Part shown: positions 55,746 through 64,000 of the stretch, piece after piece
Layout of the letters: each line of letters opens with the position of its first letter
Position numbering within the stretch: position 1 is the stretch's first letter
From: Arthrobacter sp. S39
GTDB taxonomy: Bacteria; Actinomycetota; Actinomycetes; Actinomycetales; Micrococcaceae
Length of the DNA: 64,000 nt
Assembly: GCF_004320525.1 (NCBI RefSeq)
Contig: NZ_SIHX01000008.1
Location: forward strand, 1 to 64,000
Direction: 5' to 3'
Translations under genes and position numbers: made by a program
Notes under the pieces: generated by a model
Seen by the model: the letters and a program-made list of their open reading frames with translations, nothing else
Database searches by the model: none
What the model was told of the DNA's origin: nothing

Positions 55746-57139
55746 GCTCCCAGACCCAGTCCCACCCCCAGCCCGCTTCCGCCAAGGACGTTAAGGAACT
55801 CGTGCTCGACGTCGGCCCGGTGGCCCACGGCGGCCACTGCGTGGCACGGCACGAAGGCAGGGTGATCTTCGTCCGGCACGCGGTCCCCGGCGAGAAAGTC
55901 CGGGTCCGGCTGACCGACGCCGCCGAATCAGCCAAATTCTGGCGCGCCGACGTGGTGGACGTCCTGGAAGCGTCGCCGGACCGCGTGGAGCATTTCTGGC
56001 ACGCCGCCGACTCCCGCCGGGCCTGGAGCCACGGGCACCCGCCGGTGGGCGGCGCCGAGTTCGGCCACATCTCCCTGGACCGCCAGCGCAGCCTGAAGGC
56101 AGCGGTGCTGGCCGAACAGCTCCAGCGGCTCGCCGGCGTCGGGCAGTTCCCCGGCGGGGACATCACCGTTGAGGCGGTGGCCGGCAGCGGCGCGGGTACT
56201 GACACAACGTACGACGCCGGCACGGGCCTCGGGTGGCGGACGCGGGCAAGTTTCTCGGTCACCTCCGGCGGCAGGCTGGGCATGCACGCCCACCGTTCCG
56301 AGCACATCATCCCGTTGCGGGAGATGCCGCTCGCCTCTGACGGCATTAACCGGCTGCGCCTGTGGGACATTGACCTGCAGGGGATCGACCGCGTGGAAGT
56401 GGCCGCGCCGGCCAACGGCTCACGCCCCCTGGTGCTGCTGGCCCCCGCCCCCGGCACGAAGCCCAAGCGGCTCAGCGCCATCGCCGCCCAGCTTCCGGAG
56501 GACGTCTCGGTGGCCACCTTCGATCCGCTCACCGACGAGGTGCAGCAGCTGCGCGGACGGACGTGGGTGCAGGAATCCGCGGCGGGCCATGACTACCGGG
56601 TTTCCGGCGCGGGCTTCTGGCAGATCCACCGCGACGCGCCCGAAGCACTTGTGGGGGCTGTCACAGGTTTCCTGCACAATGGCGGCTTCCTCTCGCCAGG
56701 TTCCGTGGTGGCCGACCTCTACGCCGGCGCCGGGCTCTTCACCGCACCGTTGGCCGATGCCGTGGGCGAAACCGGCTCTGTCCTGTCGGTGGAAGGCGCC
56801 CCCGGCACCAGCAAGGATGCCCGCAAGAACCTGCACGGAGCCCCGCAGGTTGAGGTCATCCAGGGGCGGGTGGAGCGTGTCCTCCGCCAGAAACCGCGCA
56901 ATTTTGACGCCCTGGTGCTGGACCCGCCCCGTGCCGGTGCCGGCAAGGCGGTGGTGGGCCAGCTGATCGCCGCCGGTCCGCGGGCCATTGCGTATGTGTC
57001 GTGCGACCCGGCGTCATTCGCGCGTGATGTGGGTTACTTCCAGCAGGGAGGCTGGTCCCTGGCGGGCCTGCGGGCCCTGGACCTCTACCCCCACACCCAT
57101 CACCTGGAGACGGTGGCTTTGCTGACGCCAGGCCGCTGA
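55742..57139 (+). CDS. TRAM-domain class I SAM-dependent RNA methyltransferase (RumA/TrmA type)
   Basis: A 465-residue protein with an N-terminal TRAM RNA-binding domain (about 12-70), a central domain, and a C-terminal Rossmann methyltransferase with VVADLYAGAGLFT (SAM motif I), LDPPRAGAGK and the catalytic-Cys motif YVSCDPASFARD. It should form 5-methyluridine in rRNA or tRNA. The four Fe-S cysteines of E. coli RumA after the TRAM domain are absent (EHFWHAADSRRAWSHGHPP instead). Coupled to the permease gene by ATGA. Confidence 0.9.
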   Translation: MSSQTQSHPQPASAKDVKELVLDVGPVAHGGHCVARHEGRVIFVRHAVPGEKVRVRLTDAAESAKFWRADVVDVLEASPDRVEHFWHAADSRRAWSHGHPPVGGAEFGHISLDRQRSLKAAVLAEQLQRLAGVGQFPGGDITVEAVAGSGAGTDTTYDAGTGLGWRTRASFSVTSGGRLGMHAHRSEHIIPLREMPLASDGINRLRLWDIDLQGIDRVEVAAPANGSRPLVLLAPAPGTKPKRLSAIAAQLPEDVSVATFDPLTDEVQQLRGRTWVQESAAGHDYRVSGAGFWQIHRDAPEALVGAVTGFLHNGGFLSPGSVVADLYAGAGLFTAPLADAVGETGSVLSVEGAPGTSKDARKNLHGAPQVEVIQGRVERVLRQKPRNFDALVLDPPRAGAGKAVVGQLIAAGPRAIAYVSCDPASFARDVGYFQQGGWSLAGLRALDLYPHTHHLETVALLTPGR

Positions 57140-57153
57140 CAGCGTCATTATTT

Positions 57154-57178
57154 GGACTACTATGGCCCTTAGTAGTCC
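57154..57178. promoter_or_regulatory. Inverted repeat after the methyltransferase gene
   Basis: GGACTACT-n9-AGTAGTCC, perfect 8-bp arms, 15 bp after the stop. No U tract; could be a weak terminator or an operator in the acnA upstream region. Confidence 0.45.
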
Positions 57179-57230
57179 CACGTCGCGCTCCGTATTCACG
57201 GGTGACCCCATGCAATTTTGAGGGCCTGCA

Positions 57231-57252
57231 CTAATTAGGCCTGCCTAACTAG
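57231..57252. promoter_or_regulatory. Palindromic operator candidate upstream of acnA
   Basis: CTAATTAGGC-CT-GCCTAACTAG: 10-bp arms with one mismatch and a 2-bp centre, 53 bp before the acnA ATG. It contains or abuts -10-like TAACTA. This is typical of a dimeric repressor site; the regulator is not identified. Confidence 0.55.
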
Positions 57253-57304
57253 CAAGCGGTCAACCGCGCGACAAAGATGAAACTGTTGCGAGAGGAGTCC
57301 TGCG

Positions 57305-60115
57305 ATGAGCACTGTGGACAGCTTCGGTTCAAAAGGCAAACTTAATGTAGCCGGAACCGAATACGAAATTTTCCGGTTGAACTCCGTTGAAGGTGCAGAA
57401 AACCTTCCGTTCAGCCTCAAGGTATTGCTTGAAAACCTGTTGAGGACCGAGGACGGCGCGAACATCACTGCCGATCACGTTCGCGCCTTGGCAGGCTGGG
57501 ATCCTGATGCCCAGCCAGATACAGAAATCCAGTTCACGCCTGCCCGCGTGATCATGCAGGACTTCACCGGTGTACCCTGCGTGGTTGACCTGGCGACGAT
57601 GCGTGAAGCGGTCAAGGAACTCGGCGGCGACCCCAAGCGGGTCAACCCCCTCGCTCCTGCGGAAATGGTCATTGACCACTCCGTGCAGATCGACGCCTTC
57701 GGCAACTCCGGCGCACTGGAGCGCAACATGGAGATCGAATACCAGCGGAACGGCGAGCGTTACCAGTTCCTCCGCTGGGGCCAGACGGCCTTCGATGACT
57801 TCAAGGTTGTTCCCCCGGGAACCGGCATCGTGCACCAGGTCAACATCGAATACCTGGCCCGCACGGTCATGACCCGCGAAGTTGACGGCGCACTGCGTGC
57901 CTACCCCGACACCTGCGTTGGCACCGACTCGCACACCACCATGGTCAACGGCCTGGGTGTCCTGGGCTGGGGCGTTGGTGGCATCGAAGCCGAGGCCGCC
58001 ATGCTGGGCCAGCCCGTCTCGATGCTCATCCCGCGCGTCGTTGGCTTCAAGCTGACCGGGTCCATCCCGGCCGGCGCCACCGCCACCGACGTGGTGCTGA
58101 CCATCACCGAGCAGCTGCGCAAGCACGGTGTTGTGGGCAAGTTCGTGGAATTCTACGGCGAAGGCGTTGCCGCGGTGCCGCTGGCCAACCGCGCCACCAT
58201 CGGCAACATGAGCCCGGAATTCGGTTCCACGGCCGCAATGTTCCCGATCGACGACGTCACATTGGACTACCTGCGCCTCACCGGCCGCTCGGACGAAAAT
58301 GTGGCACTGGTGGAGTCCTACGCCAAGGAACAGGGCCTCTGGCACGATCCTTCCCGCGAAATCAAGTTCTCCGAGTACCTCGAGCTGGACCTGTCCACGG
58401 TTGTTCCCTCCATCTCCGGCCCGAAGCGTCCCCAGGACCGCATTGAGCTGACGGATGCCAAGGAGCAGTTCCGCAAGGACATCCACAACTACGTGGCCAT
58501 CGAAGACGGCAGCGTTGACGAGTCCCTGGACGAATCGTTCCCGGCCTCGGACGCCCCGTCCTTCACGCACGCCGACTCGCACACCACCGAGACCAGCCGT
58601 GTTGTATCCGCCGCGAACGGTGCCCACGGGCGCCCGTCCAACCCGGTCCACATCAAGACCGAAGACGGACGCGAGTTCGAGCTGGACCACGGCGCAGTGT
58701 CGATCGCGTCGATCACGTCCTGCACCAACACGTCCAACCCGTCCGTCATGCTTGCCGCCGCACTGCTGGCGCGCAACGCCGTCGACAAGGGCCTGACGTC
58801 CAAGCCGTGGGTCAAGACCTCCGTTGCCCCGGGCTCCAAGGTTGTCACCGACTACTACGAAAAGTCCGGCCTGACGCCGTACCTGGAGAAGCTCGGCTTC
58901 TACATCGTGGGCTACGGCTGCGCCACCTGCATCGGCAACTCCGGCCCGCTGGACGCCGAAATCTCCGAGGCCATCCAGGCCAACGATCTCTCGGTCACCG
59001 CGGTGCTTTCGGGTAACCGCAACTTCGAAGGCCGGATCAACCCGGACGTGAAGATGAACTACCTGGCCTCCCCGCCGCTGGTCATCGCCTACGCCCTGGC
59101 CGGTTCCATGGACTTCGACTTCGACACCGACTCCCTGGGCAAGGACGACGCCGGCAACGACGTCTTCCTGAAGGACATCTGGCCCAACCCGGTCGAGGTC
59201 CAGCAGGTCATCGATTCCTCGATTGACAAGGACATGTTCGCCCGCGGCTACGAGGGCGTCTTCGACGGCGACGACCGCTGGAAGGCACTCGACACCCCCG
59301 CCGGCGACACGTTCTCCTGGGATCCGAACTCCACGTACGTCCGGAAGCCCCCGTACTTCGACGGCATGAAGGCCCAGCCGGAACCCGTCCAGGACATCTC
59401 CGGCGCACGCGTGCTGCTGAAGCTGGGCGATTCGGTCACCACCGACCATATCTCCCCGGCAGGTTCCTTCAAGTCGGACACCCCGGCCGGCCAGTACCTC
59501 CTGGCCAACGGTGTGGAACGCAAGGACTTCAACTCCTACGGCTCACGCCGTGGCAACCACGAAGTCATGATCCGCGGCACCTTCGCGAACATCCGCATCA
59601 AGAACCAGATCCTGGACGGCGTGGAGGGCGGCTTCACCCGCGACTTCACCCAGGCTGACGGCCCGCAGGCATACGTCTACGACGCCGCGCAGAACTACCA
59701 GGCAGCCGGCACTCCGCTGGTGGTCCTGGCGGGCAAGGAATACGGTTCCGGATCCTCGCGTGACTGGGCAGCGAAGGGCACGGCGCTCCTGGGCGTCAAA
59801 GCCGTCGTCGCCGAGAGCTACGAGCGCATCCACCGCTCCAACCTGATCGGCATGGGCGTCCTGCCCCTGCAGTACCCGGCTGGAGAATCTGCGGCGACCC
59901 TGGGCCTGACCGGCACGGAAACCTTCTCGGTTGAGGGCGTCACCGCCCTGAACGAAGGCACCACGCCCAAGACCCTGAAGGTCACCGCAACCGCTGAAGA
60001 CGGCACCGCCAAGTCCTTCGATGCCGTCCTGCGCATCGATACCCCGGGCGAAGCCGACTACTACCGCAACGGCGGCATCCTGCAGTACGTCCTGCGCCAG
60101 ATCTCCGCCAACTAG
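57305..60115 (+). CDS. acnA: Aconitate hydratase A
   Basis: Isomerises citrate to isocitrate in the TCA cycle with a 4Fe-4S cluster. The 936-residue product is of bacterial AcnA/IRP type. Cluster ligands are Cys473 ([12 protein letters not shown]), Cys539 and Cys542 ([10 protein letters not shown]). There is a swivelling C-terminal domain ([32 protein letters not shown]). An insertion around residues 400-455 (Ser/Asp/Thr-rich) is longer than in E. coli. AGAGGAG lies 7 nt before the ATG. Monocistronic with a strong terminator. Confidence 0.97.
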   Translation: MSTVDSFGSKGKLNVAGTEYEIFRLNSVEGAENLPFSLKVLLENLLRTEDGANITADHVRALAGWDPDAQPDTEIQFTPARVIMQDFTGVPCVVDLATMREAVKELGGDPKRVNPLAPAEMVIDHSVQIDAFGNSGALERNMEIEYQRNGERYQFLRWGQTAFDDFKVVPPGTGIVHQVNIEYLARTVMTREVDGALRAYPDTCVGTDSHTTMVNGLGVLGWGVGGIEAEAAMLGQPVSMLIPRVVGFKLTGSIPAGATATDVVLTITEQLRKHGVVGKFVEFYGEGVAAVPLANRATIGNMSPEFGSTAAMFPIDDVTLDYLRLTGRSDENVALVESYAKEQGLWHDPSREIKFSEYLELDLSTVVPSISGPKRPQDRIELTDAKEQFRKDIHNYVAIEDGSVDESLDESFPASDAPSFTHADSHTTETSRVVSAANGAHGRPSNPVHIKTEDGREFELDHGAVSIASITSCTNTSNPSVMLAAALLARNAVDKGLTSKPWVKTSVAPGSKVVTDYYEKSGLTPYLEKLGFYIVGYGCATCIGNSGPLDAEISEAIQANDLSVTAVLSGNRNFEGRINPDVKMNYLASPPLVIAYALAGSMDFDFDTDSLGKDDAGNDVFLKDIWPNPVEVQQVIDSSIDKDMFARGYEGVFDGDDRWKALDTPAGDTFSWDPNSTYVRKPPYFDGMKAQPEPVQDISGARVLLKLGDSVTTDHISPAGSFKSDTPAGQYLLANGVERKDFNSYGSRRGNHEVMIRGTFANIRIKNQILDGVEGGFTRDFTQADGPQAYVYDAAQNYQAAGTPLVVLAGKEYGSGSSRDWAAKGTALLGVKAVVAESYERIHRSNLIGMGVLPLQYPAGESAATLGLTGTETFSVEGVTALNEGTTPKTLKVTATAEDGTAKSFDAVLRIDTPGEADYYRNGGILQYVLRQISAN

Positions 60116-60145
60116 CGGTTTTCTGCCCCCAGGCAAGCACTCCCC

Positions 60146-60187
60146 GAAGCCCCGGCCGGTCACCGACCAGCCGGGGCTTCGGCTTTT
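60146..60187 (+). terminator. Rho-independent terminator of acnA
   Basis: GAAGCCCCGGC (60146-60156) pairs with GCCGGGGCTTC (60170-60180), followed by GGCTTTTGATTT. It starts 30 nt after the acnA stop. Confidence 0.92.
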
Positions 60188-60204
60188 GATTTGAACAGAC
60201 GCGT

Positions 60205-60210
60205 TAGAGT
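60205..60210 (+). promoter_or_regulatory. Predicted -10 element of dxs
   Basis: TAGAGT, about 35 nt before the TTG start. A weak TTTTGA -35 (15-nt spacer) overlaps the T tract of the acnA terminator. GAAGGAGGGG serves as the ribosome binding site. Confidence 0.4.
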
Positions 60211-60245
60211 TAACAGGCACGTCTACCACCTGAAGGAGGGGTCAT

Positions 60246-62219
60246 TTGGGACTCTTGGACGCCATCCGGAATCCGCAGGACCTGAACGGGTTGTCCGAAA
60301 AGCAGCTGCCCGAACTGGCTGCTGAGATCAGGAGTTTCCTGATCACGAACGTCTCCCAGACAGGCGGACACCTCGGCCCCAACCTTGGCGTGGTTGAACT
60401 GACCCTTGCCGTGCACCGCATTTTCGACTCGCCCCGCGACAGCATCGTCTTCGACACGGGACACCAGTCGTACGTGCACAAGCTCCTCACTGGACGCCAG
60501 GACTTCAGCACGCTCCGCCAGCAGGGCGGCCTGTCCGGCTACCCGTCCCGCGCCGAATCCGAGCACGACATCGTGGAAAGCTCGCACGCTTCCTCGTCCC
60601 TTTCCTGGGCGGACGGCATCTCCCGCGCCCGGCAGCTCACCGGGGAAGGCGACCGCTACACCGTCGCCGTCGTCGGCGACGGCGCCCTGACCGGTGGCAT
60701 GGCCTGGGAAGCCATCAACAACATCGCAGCCGACAAGCGCCGGCGCGTGGTGATTGTGGTCAACGACAACGGCCGCTCCTACGCTCCCACTGTCGGGGGC
60801 TTCGCCGACTACCTCGCCTCGCTGCGCCCCACCATCGACTCCTTCCGCGCCGCCCCCGCGTACGAGGGCACCCTGGACTGGTGGAAGAAGAAGCTCCAGA
60901 ACGGCGGCCCCGTGGGGCAGTTCACCTACAAGAGCCTCCATGCCATGAAAAAGGGCATCAAGGACTGGTGGGCCCCGCAGGGCATGTTCGAGGACCTCGG
61001 CATGAAATACATCGGCCCGGTGGACGGCCACAACCTCCAGGCCATGGAGCACGCGCTGTCCACCGCCAGGAACTACGCCGGCCCCGTCATCGTGCACGCC
61101 ATGACCGAAAAGGGCCACGGCTACGCTCCCGCCCGCGCCCACGAAGCCGACCAGTTCCACGCCGTGGGCATCATCGACCCGGAAACGGGCGAACCCACGG
61201 GCGCTGCCGGCGCCCAGTCCTGGACGTCCGTCTTCGCCGATGAGATCGCGGAGATTTCCGATGAACGGGCCGACATCGTTGGCATCACCGGCGCCATGCT
61301 CATCCCCGTGGGCCTGCACAAATTCGCGGCCAGGCACCCTGACCGCGTCATCGACGTCGGGATAGCTGAGCAGCACGCCCTGACCTCCGCGGCCGGCATG
61401 GCCTTCGGCGGCCTGCACCCCGTCGTCGCCGTCTACGCCACGTTCCTGAACCGCGCGTTCGACCAGCTCCTGATGGACGTTGCCCTGCACAAGGCCGGCG
61501 TCACCATCGTCCTGGACCGGGCCGGCGTCACAGGCCCGGACGGCGCAAGCCACCACGGCATGTGGGACATGTCCATGGTGCAGATCGTGCCGGGACTGCA
61601 CCTGGCCGCGCCGAGGGACGCGTCCAGGCTGCGGGAGGAACTCCGCGAGGCCGTTGCCATCAACGATGCCCCCACCGTGGTCCGCTTCTCCAAGGGCACG
61701 GTCGGCGCCGAGGTTGAAGCCATCGAACGGCTCGGCGACGGTGTGGACGTGCTGGCCCGCAGGCCGGCCGGGTCCACCGAAAACGACGTCCTGATCGTCA
61801 GCGTCGGAGCCATGTCCGAACTGGCCCTGGACGTCTCCAACCGCCTTGGCGCGCAGGGAATCAGCACCACCGTGGTGGACCCGCGCTGGGTCCTGCCGGT
61901 GCGGCGTTCCATCATTGCCCTGGCTTCCCACCACCGCCTGGTCATCTGCATTGAGGACGGCGTCCGCGCCGGCGGCGTCGGGTCCCGGATCCGGCAGGAA
62001 ATGCGCGCCGCCGGGGTGGACACCGCCCTGAACGAGGTTGGCCTGCCCGTGGAGTTCCTCGACCACGGCACCAGGAGCCAGGTGCTCGAACGCGTCGGCC
62101 TGACCGCGCAGCAGATAACGCACGACGTCGTCGCCCAGGTTCTGGGAACAAAGGTCCCCTTTGCGCGTCCCCTCCCGGGCCAGGAACACCCCACCACCGG
62201 CAGCCTTCCGATTCTGTGA
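60246..62219 (+). CDS. dxs: 1-deoxy-D-xylulose-5-phosphate synthase
   Basis: A thiamine-diphosphate enzyme joining pyruvate and glyceraldehyde 3-phosphate, first step of the MEP isoprenoid pathway. The 657-residue product has the TPP motif [16 protein letters not shown] (about 148-163), [15 protein letters not shown] near the N-terminus, and the transketolase-like central and C-terminal domains ([17 protein letters not shown]). The TTG at 60246 is supported by a very strong GGAGGGG 5-6 nt upstream. DUF402 follows with overlap. Confidence 0.96.
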   Translation: MGLLDAIRNPQDLNGLSEKQLPELAAEIRSFLITNVSQTGGHLGPNLGVVELTLAVHRIFDSPRDSIVFDTGHQSYVHKLLTGRQDFSTLRQQGGLSGYPSRAESEHDIVESSHASSSLSWADGISRARQLTGEGDRYTVAVVGDGALTGGMAWEAINNIAADKRRRVVIVVNDNGRSYAPTVGGFADYLASLRPTIDSFRAAPAYEGTLDWWKKKLQNGGPVGQFTYKSLHAMKKGIKDWWAPQGMFEDLGMKYIGPVDGHNLQAMEHALSTARNYAGPVIVHAMTEKGHGYAPARAHEADQFHAVGIIDPETGEPTGAAGAQSWTSVFADEIAEISDERADIVGITGAMLIPVGLHKFAARHPDRVIDVGIAEQHALTSAAGMAFGGLHPVVAVYATFLNRAFDQLLMDVALHKAGVTIVLDRAGVTGPDGASHHGMWDMSMVQIVPGLHLAAPRDASRLREELREAVAINDAPTVVRFSKGTVGAEVEAIERLGDGVDVLARRPAGSTENDVLIVSVGAMSELALDVSNRLGAQGISTTVVDPRWVLPVRRSIIALASHHRLVICIEDGVRAGGVGSRIRQEMRAAGVDTALNEVGLPVEFLDHGTRSQVLERVGLTAQQITHDVVAQVLGTKVPFARPLPGQEHPTTGSLPIL

Positions 62220-62833
62220 GGGAAGAAGACGCACTGAAGTACCCGGGCTCCGTGGGGGAATCCGGTCCGGCCATGCACACCAGCACCACCCGGGTTCCGG
62301 GCCAGCTCCAGCCCGGCCAGCTCGTGGTGGCCCGGAACAGGAAATGGAACGGCAAGGCCCACTGGGTGGTCCCGGGCCGCTACCTGGGCGAAGACCGGCA
62401 CGGCTGGTGGATTTTCCAGGGGACCAACGAGTTCTGCTCCCGGCCCGGCGCCGCGTTTTACACCCAGTCCGACGCCGTGCTCCTGGTGCCGCGCTCCGGC
62501 GACTGGGTTGCCACGTTCTACGATGACGCCCACCCCAGCGGTGTCCGCGTGTACGTGGACCTGGCCGTTGCCCACGAGTGGACGGACATCCGGCCTGCGG
62601 TCACCGAGTTCCATGTGATCGACATGGACCTGGACGTTATCCGTATGGAAGGCCGCGGCGTCTTCATCGACGACCAGGACGAATTCGCCGACCACAGTAT
62701 CGCCATGAATTACCCGGACCGGCTGGTTGAGGACATCCAGGCCGCCGCGGATCAGCTTTACCAGGCCGTCAAGGCACAGCACGCACCGTTCGACGGAACA
62801 GACATCGAATGGTTCACGAAGGGACGGTCATGA
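62216..62833 (+). CDS. DUF402 domain-containing protein
   Basis: A 205-residue protein of the DUF402 (FomD-like) family. Likely metal/phosphate-binding residues lie in [46 protein letters not shown] and the terminal [11 protein letters not shown] region. Members include nucleoside diphosphatases, but this role is not proven here. The GTG at 62216 overlaps the dxs stop; an alternative ATG at 62273 would remove 19 poorly conserved residues. Confidence 0.82.
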   Translation: MREEDALKYPGSVGESGPAMHTSTTRVPGQLQPGQLVVARNRKWNGKAHWVVPGRYLGEDRHGWWIFQGTNEFCSRPGAAFYTQSDAVLLVPRSGDWVATFYDDAHPSGVRVYVDLAVAHEWTDIRPAVTEFHVIDMDLDVIRMEGRGVFIDDQDEFADHSIAMNYPDRLVEDIQAAADQLYQAVKAQHAPFDGTDIEWFTKGRS

Positions 62834-63390
62834 GCGGAATCATCAGGGTCTACAAACGGGACGACGAGGGAGTGCTGCACTTCCGCGAAGGATGGTTCGA
62901 CGAGGACTACAGCCAGTTCGTGATGAACTACGGCGTGGTGGGCCACCAGAGCAAGACCGAGGAGACCGACGTCGCCGATGCCGCCGCCGTGGAGGGCCTC
63001 ATGGATGCGTTCGCCGTGCAGTGCACGGAGGACGGTTACGCCGAAATCCCCGACGAGGAGCAGTTCTGGGTGGTGGCCCAGTTCGCCCTCAAGACCAAGG
63101 ACGGCACCGAGCGGGACCGGTACCTTGAGGAAAAAGCCAAGGACGCCCTCATCAGCCACCTCGCCTGGCGGGGGCTGGGCACGGTTGAACGCTCGGAGTT
63201 CAGCGACTACAAGCTGAACATCTTCTGCCTGTGCCCCGAGGTGAACAAGGCCGTCAACGCGATCAAGGTCTGCAGCCGCGGCGAGGACCTGGACTTCACC
63301 AAGCTCAGCATCGGTGCCGCATCCTTCACCGAACCGGACAACTTCAAGCTCAAGCACTCGGCGAAGCCGGCCAACAGCTTCAGCCTCTAG
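62830..63390 (+). CDS. Unrecognised cytoplasmic protein
   Basis: A 186-residue soluble, acidic protein. I do not recognise a family. It begins GIIRVYKRDDEGVLHFREGWFDEDYSQFVMNYGVVG. The middle has a helical section (DVADAAAVEGLMDAFAVQC), followed by a second alpha/beta part with VCSRGEDLDFTKLSIGAASF. The duplicated alpha/beta feel suggests a ligand-binding or immunity-like fold, but this is speculation. It is coupled to the DUF402 gene by a 4-nt overlap, implying co-expression. Confidence 0.75.
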   Translation: MSGIIRVYKRDDEGVLHFREGWFDEDYSQFVMNYGVVGHQSKTEETDVADAAAVEGLMDAFAVQCTEDGYAEIPDEEQFWVVAQFALKTKDGTERDRYLEEKAKDALISHLAWRGLGTVERSEFSDYKLNIFCLCPEVNKAVNAIKVCSRGEDLDFTKLSIGAASFTEPDNFKLKHSAKPANSFSL

Positions 63391-63401
63391 ACGGGACATC
63401 C

Positions 63402-64000
63402 ATGACTGAATACCGACGCCTCGGAAACTCCGGCCTCACCGTCTCCGTGGTGGGACTGGGCTGCAACAACCTGGGCCGGGCCCATACGGCCACCGAGTCC
63501 CAGGAGGCCACTGACGCCGTCGTCCATGCAGCCCTCGACGCCGGCGTGACGCTGTTCGACGTGGCCGACACCTACGGGCGCGAACCCGGGCTGAGCGAAA
63601 CCATGCTGGGGAAGGCCCTGGCCGGCCGGCGGGATGAAGCCGTGGTGGCCACCAAGTTCGGGATGGACATGCGCGGGGCCAACGGCCGCGACTTCGGCGC
63701 CCGGGGCTCGCGCAGCTACATCATCCGGGCCGCGGAGGCGTCGCTGCGGCGGCTGGGCACCGACTGGATCGACCTTTACCAGTTCCACACTCCGGACCCG
63801 CTGACACCGATCGACGAAACGCTGTCCGCCCTTGATGACCTGGTCAGCAGCGGAAAAGTCCGGTACATCGGCCACTCCAACCGCGCCGGCTGGCAGATCG
63901 CCGAGGCTGAGTTCGTGGCACGCGCCGCCGGCGGCACACGGTTCATTTCCACGCAGAACCACTACAACCTGCTGGACAGGCGCGCCGAGCAGGAAGTCAC
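63402..64000 (+). CDS. Aldo/keto reductase (truncated by the window edge)
   Basis: The first 199 residues of an NADPH-dependent aldo/keto reductase. The catalytic tetrad is visible: Asp53, Tyr58 (FDVADTYG), Lys85 (VVATKFG) and His129 (LYQFHTPD). The frame is open to the last base. It resembles the Kv-beta/YhdN-type group; the substrate is unknown. It starts 11 bp after the unrecognised gene and probably belongs to the same transcription unit. Confidence 0.9.
   Translation, partial: MTEYRRLGNSGLTVSVVGLGCNNLGRAHTATESQEATDAVVHAALDAGVTLFDVADTYGREPGLSETMLGKALAGRRDEAVVATKFGMDMRGANGRDFGARGSRSYIIRAAEASLRRLGTDWIDLYQFHTPDPLTPIDETLSALDDLVSSGKVRYIGHSNRAGWQIAEAEFVARAAGGTRFISTQNHYNLLDRRAEQEV

Noticed and set aside
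57231..57252. DtxR/IdeR iron box upstream of acnA
   Set aside because: The palindrome contains TTAGGC/GCCTAA but has a 2-bp centre and different spacing from the 19-bp DtxR consensus, so no iron-regulator call is made.

Overview
The window is 64 kb of high-GC chromosome from an actinobacterium. Gene content and order fit the Micrococcaceae (Arthrobacter or Pseudarthrobacter type). Evidence for this: many small families largely confined to Actinobacteria (DUF4191, DUF4192, DUF3817, DUF3710, DUF3159, DUF3093, DUF4193, DUF5998, DUF7455, SepH), a short-N-terminus principal sigma factor next to a second type II topoisomerase pair, an E2 with two lipoyl domains, and a fused CydDC. There are no rRNA or tRNA genes, CRISPR arrays, prophage or plasmid genes. 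The only mobile-element trace is the 3' end of an IS30-type element at the left edge.

Layout. 1-126: IS30 remnant. 207-5326: glnA, an RDD protein, DUF3817, DUF4191, lipA and lipB. 5470-12850: an atypical membrane Ser/Thr kinase, a TIGR01777 epimerase-like protein, a tricorn-type protease, an OsmC protein and a small membrane protein. 13017-18009: sucB (E2), lpdA (E3) and leucyl aminopeptidase. 18269-26267: PAC2 protein, MFS permease, DUF4192, the principal sigma factor, DUF7455 and topoisomerase subunit B (parE). 26435-34266: a BlaR/BlaI-like pair followed by cydA-cydB-cydDC. 34272-38987: FAD monooxygenase, DinB protein and topoisomerase subunit A (parC). 39077-46436: a GNAT/acyl-CoA-synthetase-like protein, DUF5998, an alkaline-phosphatase-superfamily protein, tdk, sepH and DUF4193. 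46467-57139: DUF3093, dut, DUF3710, an OB-fold protein, DUF3159, two TrkA proteins, a SulP-carbonic anhydrase fusion, a KimA-like permease and a TRAM methyltransferase. 57305-64000: acnA, dxs, DUF402, an unrecognised gene and a truncated aldo/keto reductase.

How the genes fit together. lipB/lipA make and attach the lipoyl cofactor that sucB carries and lpdA reoxidises, and acnA adds another TCA step. The cyd block gives a complete cytochrome bd oxidase with its assembly exporter. The TrkA pair, KimA-like permease and SulP-carbonic anhydrase suggest a potassium/bicarbonate homeostasis neighbourhood.

The most interesting signals are regulatory. Three identical-arm palindromes (TTCTAC-N5-GTAGAA) lie between the BlaI-type repressor gene and cydA, and one covers the predicted cydA -10 element. 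A four-element GlnR-type box lies upstream of glnA. A GGGAAC-N18-GTT promoter of the SigR/SigH type lies upstream of the principal sigma factor gene. A 10-2-10 palindrome lies upstream of acnA. A series of genes has a -10 hexamer exactly 6-7 nt before the start codon, which predicts leaderless mRNAs. All functions are inferred from sequence alone; no database search was run.
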